From assembly GCA_031278315.1 (NCBI GenBank), contig JAITKS010000326.1, positions 1 through 11,559 of the forward strand: 11,559 bases of DNA, read 5' to 3'. Position 1 is the stretch's first letter. Each line of letters starts with the position of its first letter. The notes below the pieces were generated by a model. That model searched no databases. It was not told the DNA's origin and saw only the letters and a list, made by a program, of their open reading frames with translations. This DNA is from Planctomycetaceae bacterium (GTDB lineage Bacteria; Planctomycetota; Planctomycetia; Pirellulales; Thermoguttaceae). Of this stretch, positions 7,496 to 11,559 are shown one piece after another. The translations under genes and the position numbers were made by a program.

Positions 7496-7872
7496 AAAAT
7501 GGTAATATATCAGTGAAATATAATCAGTGAAATTTTTCTAAGTATGTTAAAACAATTACAATCATTGTAGAGAAACAATGCTTGTGTTTCTCTTGAGAGT
7601 CTAATATAGGAATATTCAACTAAAAATTTGCCGCTGATATATTACGAAAATTATTGTTTTATATGTTTATATTTTTTTGTGAATTTCATATTTTCGTATT
7701 TTTGTGTATTTCGTATTTCAAAAAAATATAAGTATTGTACAATGAATCGCCATTTAAAATCGAAAATTAAAAGTGAGAGCAGTATATTACAATAATTATC
7801 GATTTTGATAATAATCGATTTCGCAAAGAAATTTTCGTATCAACCAAATCAATTTAACAAATTTAATTTAAG
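7496..7872. other. Intergenic region with MITE-like element
   Basis: The first 150 bases hold a MITE-like element (7502-7645) directly after the TPR gene stop. The rest (7646-7872) is very AT-rich, with repeated TTTCGTATTT-like words and two ATCGATTT copies near 7798 and 7814. It should contain the promoter of the epimerase gene, but no hexamer pair stands out from the background. Confidence 0.55.
7502..7645. mobile_element. MITE-like element, copy 1 (terminal motif GTAATATATCAGTG)
   Basis: The 144-bp segment opens with GTAATATATCAGTG and closes with CGCTGATATATTAC, inverted repeats matching at 13 of 14 positions. A second AATCAGTGAAATTT lies just inside the left end. The centre carries a hairpin with a perfect 9-bp stem (AGAGAAACA 7569-7577, TGTTTCTCT 7585-7593). 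There is no coding capacity. The same termini bound a second element at 11273-11433, which supports a mobile or formerly mobile family. No clear target duplication is visible. Lying 6 nt after the TPR stop codon, it may also affect the 3' end of that transcript. Confidence 0.55.
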
Positions 7873-8811
7873 ATGAGATATCTTATTACGGGCGGTGCTG
7901 GATTTATTGGTTCTAATCTTGCACGGTATATTTTAGAAAAAGGTCATGAAGTAGTAGTTCTTGATAATTTTGCGACAGGAAAACGTGAAAATCTTACCGA
8001 GATAATTGACAAAATAACACTAATCGAAGGCGATATACGGGAAAAGTCTGTTGTTGATTTTGCCGTTTCAGGTTGTAGTGCGATTTTTCATCAAGGTGCG
8101 TTAGGGTCTGTGCCGCGTAGTGTAGCTGATCCGGTTACATCGCATGATGTTAATGTCAATGGAACGCTTACGGTTTTGCAATCTGCCCGTGAATTTAATG
8201 TGAAACGCATAATATTTGCGGCTTCAAGTTCAGCTTACGGCGAGCAAGCAGAATCGCCGAAAATAGAAACGATGCCGGCTTTGCCGATTAGTCCATACGC
8301 AGCGAGTAAAGCGTCATGTGAGGCGTACTTGCAAGCATACGCCGCAGCATACAAAATGGAAACAATATCGTTACGGTATTTCAATGTTTTCGGTCCGCGG
8401 CAAGACCCGTTTGGCGCTTACGCTGCCGTTATACCTGCTTTTGTAAGCGCATTTTTGAAAGATAAACAACCAGAAGTTTTCGGAGACGGCGAACAAACAC
8501 GAGATTTTTGTTATATCGAAAATGTATGTTACGCAAATTGGCTGGCAGCGAATGCAGCACCAGAAAATTGTGACGGACGACCAATGAATATCGCATGTAA
8601 TGCAGCAGTGTCGTTGAATCAAATTCTTAACAAACTTCAGCAATTAATGCAAAAAACTATAAAACCAATCTACAAACCGGAACGTGCCGGAGATGTAAAA
8701 CATTCTCTCGCGGATATTACGCTGGCACAAAAAAAAATCGGATATAAACCTCTCGTATATTTCAACGAAGGTCTAGAAAAAGCAATAAACTGGTACAAAG
8801 AAAATTTGTAA
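7873..8811 (+). CDS. NAD-dependent UDP-sugar 4-epimerase (extended SDR, WbpP/TviC/GalE-like)
   Basis: At 312 residues this is the usual length for an extended short-chain dehydrogenase. The Rossmann motif GGAGFIGS is at 7-14, the acidic cofactor residue D31 follows strand two, and GDIRE at 53-57 is the conserved adenine-side loop. The catalytic set is the Ser of AASSSAYG (117-123) with Y142 and K146 in SPYAASK. The stretches HQGALGSVPRSVADP (73-87) and GDGEQTRDFCYIENV (204-218) closely match what I know of UDP-N-acetylglucosamine/galactosamine 4-epimerases (WbpP, TviC) rather than classical GalE. The reaction would be interconversion of UDP-GlcNAc/GalNAc (or the uronic forms) in the cytoplasm, feeding surface polysaccharide. 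Substrate choice cannot be settled by eye. It is a lone gene with no operon partner. The start is fixed by the Rossmann motif beginning at residue 3. Confidence 0.88.
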   Translation: MRYLITGGAGFIGSNLARYILEKGHEVVVLDNFATGKRENLTEIIDKITLIEGDIREKSVVDFAVSGCSAIFHQGALGSVPRSVADPVTSHDVNVNGTLTVLQSAREFNVKRIIFAASSSAYGEQAESPKIETMPALPISPYAASKASCEAYLQAYAAAYKMETISLRYFNVFGPRQDPFGAYAAVIPAFVSAFLKDKQPEVFGDGEQTRDFCYIENVCYANWLAANAAPENCDGRPMNIACNAAVSLNQILNKLQQLMQKTIKPIYKPERAGDVKHSLADITLAQKKIGYKPLVYFNEGLEKAINWYKENL

Positions 8812-8857
8812 TTATAATTGTGAATCTTAATAATTAGAGATGATATATTTTTCACAC

Positions 8858-8935
8858 TTGAAAATTCAGTTTGATCTTTCGTAACGAAAAAGGTGACCGT
8901 TCACGCATAAACTAAAATCGCCCAGAAAGGACGAT
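8858..8935 (+). repeat. REP-like intergenic repeat, copy 1
   Basis: This segment is a direct copy of 11448-11525. The core GTAACGAAAAAGGTGACCGT plus TCACG is identical in both, followed by ATAAA, CTA and ATCGCCC with a few changes and then an imperfect GCCC/GGGC-type stem. AAAATTC and a T-rich run precede the core in both copies. It is not part of any reading frame I can support. Confidence 0.65.
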
Positions 8936-8960
8936 CTGATATTGGCTCAATAATAGTTGT

Positions 8961-9023
8961 TAATTTCTTAAAACCTAATGTAAAAATTTTTTGTTAGAAG
9001 GATCGCGGTCGTCTCGACCGCAT
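8961..9023 (+). repeat. 63-bp repeat with perfect GCGGTCG hairpin, copy 1
   Basis: These 63 bases equal the reverse complement of 11197-11259 with four mismatches and no gaps. The segment ends in a perfect 7-bp stem GCGGTCG/CGACCGC with loop TCT (9005-9021). The two copies are in opposite orientation on either side of the Gfo/Idh/MocA gene. Confidence 0.75.
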
Positions 9024-9040
9024 CTTTAGTTTTGTTTTTT

Positions 9041-9066
9041 GACAGGATTACAAGATTGACAGGATT
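9041..9066 (+). repeat. GACAGGATT direct repeat
   Basis: GACAGGATT occurs at 9041-9049 and again at 9058-9066, separated by ACAAGATT. Phrases of this type (ACAGGATTnACAGGATT) are, from general knowledge, frequent in the intergenic DNA of many environmental bacteria. No function is evident. Confidence 0.45.
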
Positions 9067-9159
9067 TTTAAATGATAAATTAAAAGAATCAAAAACGTGA
9101 AACCATCAATTAGTTGTTAGTGATTTGAACTTATAATCCGTGATAATTTCCGCATGCGA

Positions 9160-9192
9160 ACTAACCACTAACCACTAACCACTAACCACTAA
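9160..9192 (+). repeat. Heptamer tandem array (ACTAACC)n
   Basis: Four complete copies of ACTAACC and a partial fifth run without mismatch from 9160 to 9192. TTAGTTGTTAGTG at 9110-9122 is nearly complementary to the array, so the transcript or single strand could fold into a hairpin enclosing about 37 nt. Confidence 0.8.
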
Positions 9193-9218
9193 TATATTAC
9201 CTTTGTTGTTAATTTGAT

Positions 9219-9362
9219 ATGATTACCATTATGAAAGATACAATCATATCAAAAGTCGTGAACGATACAATGTTATATATTACACAAGATAAATTACTTG
9301 AGAGGACTTCTAAAAATCTTACTGATAAAATGCCGGAAAAGTACAAAGAAATGTCGAAGTAA
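9219..9362 (+). CDS. Possible small protein, 47 residues
   Basis: An ATG-started frame encodes 47 residues (MITIMKDTIISKVVNDTMLY, then a Lys/Glu-rich tail ending in YKEMSK) and stops at TAA 9360-9362. The composition is protein-like: mixed charged and hydrophobic residues, no homopolymers, and a predicted amphipathic helix, unlike the junk translations nearby. A second in-frame ATG at 9231 is an alternative start. No ribosome binding site is seen, and I recognise no family. It stands alone between repeats, so it could equally be the remnant of a larger gene. Confidence 0.3.
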   Translation: MITIMKDTIISKVVNDTMLYITQDKLLERTSKNLTDKMPEKYKEMSK

Positions 9363-9600
9363 TACTATACACACTTTAAAATTTCGGTAAAATTCGCAAC
9401 ATAACAATTGACGGGATGTGAACGAAAAAGATTTTTTGGTTCATATTAAACCGTAATTTTCAACGGCTCACACTTGAATTTCCGGTTCGAGTTGCATTCT
9501 GCTTGCCTACAAAAAGCAGGCAGACTTTTATGCGGTTTCACCGCCGAAATTCTTAGTATGAAGCTTTTAATTTCAACAATTAACCCCAAAATCTAAATTT

Positions 9601-11034
9601 ATGAAAAAACCTCAAAGCACGATTTCCCGCCGTAATTTTTTGAAGACCGCAGCAGCCGCAACTGTAATTGCTTCGCCGTTGCTGATTCCGCGTCATGTTC
9701 TTGGCGATGCGGCACAACCCGGAGCCAACGATACAGTTAAAGTTGCGCTGATTGGTCTTGGCGGACGTTGTACGTGGCTTTATTCGCCCGATATTAAGCC
9801 GGTTGCCGGACTTAAAGTTGTTGCGATAAGCGATCTCATGCAGCCGCGTATTGATTCATTTATGAAACGATACAACGGAGATTTCAAACCGGAACAAGGT
9901 TACACCGATTTCCGCAAAATGATCGAAAAAGAAAAACCGGACGCTGTAATGGCAGAAACCGCAACTCATCAGCGGGCTTGGGTGTCGGCAATTGCTATGC
10001 AAATGGGTTGTCATCTTTACATCGAAAAACCGATGGTGTTGACAATTTCGGAAGGTCGTTATTTGGTCAATGCTGCTCGAAAATACAATCGAGTTACTCA
10101 AGTCGGCACGCAGCAACGCTCGTTGCCGCTTTGCAAATGGGCTTGTCAGCAAGTCCAAAACGGTGCAATTGGAAAAGTAAAAGTTGTTCAAGCTCCGAAT
10201 TTTGTCGGTCCGAATATTTGGAAAAATCAAGCGGGTCAGCCGTATCCTGAAGGAATGAACGACGAAGTTTGGGATCGTTGGACAAATCAAGCAGTGTTAC
10301 GGCCGTATCATTCGCAACTCTACCGTAACTGGTCAAACTGGCGGGATTACGACGCCGGCGGACTTTGTTTTGGTGTGAGCGGTTGGGGAACGCATTCTTA
10401 TGATCAGGTCAACATGGTTCTCGGAATGAATGATACGGGACCGGTTGAAATTCTGCTCGAAGAACCGTGTACGATTCAGGATTCCGGTAAATTTGTAACT
10501 CGAAAGCCGACCGACGACGATTACGACCCCGAATACAAAGCGGAAGATGATACCGGCTCCGCTTACTTTAGAATGGCGAAAGTAAAAGGACCGCGTGCGA
10601 AAATGAAAATGTGGTTTGCCAACGGCGTAGAACTGCGGCTGAATCTTGACGGTGATCGCGGACCGGGACTCGGTTGTATTGTTACAGGTGAGAAAGGCAA
10701 AATTGAAATCAATCGGCATAAACTTTCGTCGAACCCGAAAGAGTTGACGGCAAAAATACCGGAAGAGTTCAAAAACAAAAGATCGGAATCAGTTTATCAT
10801 GTTGAAAACTGGATTGACTGTATTAAAACCGGCAAAAAATGTACCGCCGATATTGAATACGGTCAACGCTCGACGACTTTGTGTGAACTGGTTAATATTG
10901 TCCGTGCGACTGCGCCGGTTGGTGAAAAAATCGGTTGGGACCCGGTCAAAGAACGTTTCACAAACAACGACAAAGGTAACGAAATGCTTACTCGTCCGCG
11001 GCGAAAAGGCTACGAATTGCCGGAACTTTCGTAA
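9601..11034 (+). CDS. Tat-exported Gfo/Idh/MocA-family oxidoreductase
   Basis: The product (477 residues) starts with a twin-arginine signal (SRRNFLKTAAAATVIASPLL, residues 9-28), so it is folded with its cofactor in the cytoplasm and exported. The Rossmann strand KVALIGLGGR lies at 47-56, with D78 after the second strand. The family signature EKP is at 142-144 (LYIEKPMVLT), followed by VGTQQR (168-173). The second domain contains the substrate-side motif DYDAGGLCFGVSGWGTHSYD (249-268), where Gfo/Idh/MocA enzymes have D-x-G-G-x(n)-H-x2-D. The reaction is NAD(P)-dependent oxidoreduction or cofactor-recycling chemistry on a sugar or polyol. Exported versions are greatly expanded in Planctomycetes and their substrates are mostly unknown. 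The gene looks GC-richer than its neighbours, has no visible ribosome binding site, is monocistronic and ends at a strong terminator (11077-11105). Confidence 0.92.
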   Translation: MKKPQSTISRRNFLKTAAAATVIASPLLIPRHVLGDAAQPGANDTVKVALIGLGGRCTWLYSPDIKPVAGLKVVAISDLMQPRIDSFMKRYNGDFKPEQGYTDFRKMIEKEKPDAVMAETATHQRAWVSAIAMQMGCHLYIEKPMVLTISEGRYLVNAARKYNRVTQVGTQQRSLPLCKWACQQVQNGAIGKVKVVQAPNFVGPNIWKNQAGQPYPEGMNDEVWDRWTNQAVLRPYHSQLYRNWSNWRDYDAGGLCFGVSGWGTHSYDQVNMVLGMNDTGPVEILLEEPCTIQDSGKFVTRKPTDDDYDPEYKAEDDTGSAYFRMAKVKGPRAKMKMWFANGVELRLNLDGDRGPGLGCIVTGEKGKIEINRHKLSSNPKELTAKIPEEFKNKRSESVYHVENWIDCIKTGKKCTADIEYGQRSTTLCELVNIVRATAPVGEKIGWDPVKERFTNNDKGNEMLTRPRRKGYELPELS

Positions 11035-11076
11035 ATGCAACTTACACCAATAAACGAAAGATAAAACTCAAAAACA

Positions 11077-11110
11077 GGTACAACGTTTTACCAAAACGTT
11101 GTGCCGATTT
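11077..11110 (+). terminator. Strong intrinsic terminator of the oxidoreductase gene
   Basis: ACAACGTTTT and AAAACGTTGT form a perfect 10-bp stem around ACC. It extends outward by a T-G wobble and two G-C pairs to 13 pairs (11077-11089 with 11093-11105), and GATTTTTG follows. It begins 43 nt after the stop codon at 11034, the right place for a transcription terminator. Confidence 0.8.
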
Positions 11111-11127
11111 TTGTAAATTTATGGCAA

Positions 11128-11260
11128 CTTCTAAAAACTAATATTAGGAGGAACGCAGGTGTCGTGTTTGTATTTTTTGTACAAAAATACCTAAATATGC
11201 GGTCGAGACGACCGCGTTCCTTCTAACAATAAATCTTTACATTAGGTTTTTAGAAATTAA
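11128..11260. repeat. Inverted-repeat element containing 63-bp repeat copy 2
   Basis: The right part (11197-11259) is the reverse complement of 8961-9023 at 59 of 63 positions and has the same hairpin (GCGGTCG, AGA, CGACCGC, 11199-11215). The left part (11128-11164, with TTCTAAAAACTAATATTAGG and GGAACGC) is a diverged inverted copy of that same sequence, so the 133-bp segment has terminal inverted repeats of the TTTCTAAAAACCTAATG type. A further palindrome (GTATTTTT/AAAAATAC) lies between them near 11170-11190. The structure is MITE-like. Confidence 0.6.
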
Positions 11261-11272
11261 TTTATGTAACCT

Positions 11273-11433
11273 GTAATATATCAGTGGAATTTTGTTTTCA
11301 ACTTTTTTTGAGAATAGTTTGAGATTTTTTTGAGAATAGTTTTGTTCGGAAAAATTAGGTTGAAAATTAGATTGAAAATGAGATTGTCGAAAATAAATCA
11401 CAAATTGTTAAACAAATTTCACTGATATATTAC
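11273..11433. mobile_element. MITE-like element, copy 2 (terminal motif GTAATATATCAGTG)
   Basis: The 161-bp segment is bounded by GTAATATATCAGTGGAATTT and the complement of GTAATATATCAGTGAAATTT, which match at 19 of 20 positions. The interior has a GAGAATAGTTT repeat and a run of (A)GATTGAAAAT-like words, and no coding capacity. The termini equal those of 7502-7645 while the interiors differ, as expected of non-autonomous elements moved by a transposase in trans. No target duplication can be named with certainty. Confidence 0.6.
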
Positions 11434-11447
11434 TATACTCATTGTCC

Positions 11448-11525
11448 TTTAAAATTCGGTATTATTTTTTGTAACGAAAAAGGTGACCGTTCACGTATAA
11501 AACTAGAATCGCCCTGAAAGGGCAA
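11448..11525 (+). repeat. REP-like intergenic repeat, copy 2
   Basis: This is the direct copy of 8858-8935. Here the small stem GCCCT-GAA-AGGGC (11511-11523) is perfect, whereas copy 1 has mutations in both arms, so this copy is closer to the family consensus. Confidence 0.65.
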
Positions 11526-11535
11526 CAGGATTATA

Positions 11536-11556
11536 ACCCGCCCCATCGGGGCGGGT
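11536..11556. repeat. GC-rich perfect hairpin at the window end
   Basis: ACCCGCCCC and GGGGCGGGT pair perfectly over 9 bp around the loop ATC. It is by far the most GC-rich spot of the window and directly follows the REP-like copy, so it may be part of that repeat. On either strand only short A/T runs follow within the window, so a terminator role is unproven. Confidence 0.65.
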
Positions 11557-11559
11557 AAA

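Larger units (their letters stand above)
8812..9600. other. Long repeat-filled intergenic region with one small ORF
   Basis: This 789-bp gap contains a REP-like sequence (8858-8935), a 63-bp element with a perfect hairpin (8961-9023), a GACAGGATT direct repeat (9041-9066), a CTAACCA heptamer array (9160-9192) with an inverted partner at 9110-9122, and a 47-codon ORF (9219-9362). The final 230 bases before the oxidoreductase include short inverted repeats, such as GCGGT/ACCGC near 9533, and a GC-richer patch. No terminator of the epimerase gene is evident other than the repeats. Confidence 0.6.
11035..11559. other. Terminator and repeat cluster after the oxidoreductase gene
   Basis: No gene is visible in this 525-bp tail. 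In order it holds an intrinsic terminator (11077-11105), an inverted-repeat element containing the second 63-bp copy (11128-11260), a second MITE-like element (11273-11433), the second REP-like copy (11448-11525) and a GC-rich hairpin at the window end (11536-11556). Nearly every base lies in a repeat or hairpin. Confidence 0.65.

Noticed and set aside
8371..8855. Antisense ORFs over the epimerase
   Set aside because: The plus-strand epimerase is complete with all its catalytic motifs, and the antisense products are Cys/Ile-rich without motifs.
9500..9545. Possible riboswitch or leader hairpin before the oxidoreductase gene
   Set aside because: Only short stems of about 5 bp (GCGGT/ACCGC, TGCCT/AGGCA) are present, with no conserved aptamer pattern I can recognise.
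9856..11053. Several antisense and out-of-frame ORFs across the oxidoreductase gene
   Set aside because: These are shadows of a strongly supported Gfo/Idh/MocA gene. Their translations lack domains.

Overview
The window is AT-rich, gene-sparse bacterial DNA. It most resembles an uncultured, AT-rich member of the Planctomycetes (gut-type Pirellulales/Thermoguttaceae-like). This is an inference from three things: a Tat-exported Gfo/Idh/MocA oxidoreductase, large secreted TPR proteins, and genes without clear Shine-Dalgarno sites separated by long repeat-filled gaps. No rRNA, tRNA, CRISPR array or phage module was seen.

Layout. Positions 1-89 (minus) hold the first 29 codons of an IS4-type transposase cut by the window edge, with a good ribosome binding site and a candidate promoter. 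Positions 269-1835 (minus) hold a decaying-looking cluster of secreted or membrane proteins: a 259-residue exported protein with an abnormal hydrophobic tail, a Cys-rich exported protein split by a probable 1-nt frameshift, and a short single-span membrane ORF. Positions 1836-2743 carry no confident gene, but do contain a diverged duplicate of the leader region of the 259-residue protein. Four long plus-strand genes follow, each alone behind a long gap: a five-helix membrane enzyme of the alkaline phosphatase/sulfatase superfamily with Thr at the nucleophile position (2744-4438), an exported TPR protein with a long disordered N-terminus (4988-7495), a UDP-sugar 4-epimerase-like SDR enzyme (7873-8811), and a Tat-exported Gfo/Idh/MocA protein (9601-11034) that ends at a strong terminator.

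The gaps are the unusual part. They hold at least five repeat types: a tandem array of a roughly 20-bp GGAATCAAT unit beside an imperfect inverted repeat; two MITE-like elements that share the terminal motif GTAATATATCAGTG; a 63-bp sequence present twice in opposite orientation (59/63 identical) on the two sides of the oxidoreductase gene; a roughly 75-bp REP-like sequence present twice in direct orientation; and a CTAACCA heptamer array. One 47-codon ORF (9219-9362) may be a real small gene.

Functionally, the epimerase and the membrane phosphotransferase-like enzyme could both serve cell-surface glycan synthesis or modification, but they are about 3.4 kb apart and the sequence does not link them. 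I did not find a convincing new multi-gene system. The best leads are the repeat families and the degenerate secreted-protein cluster.
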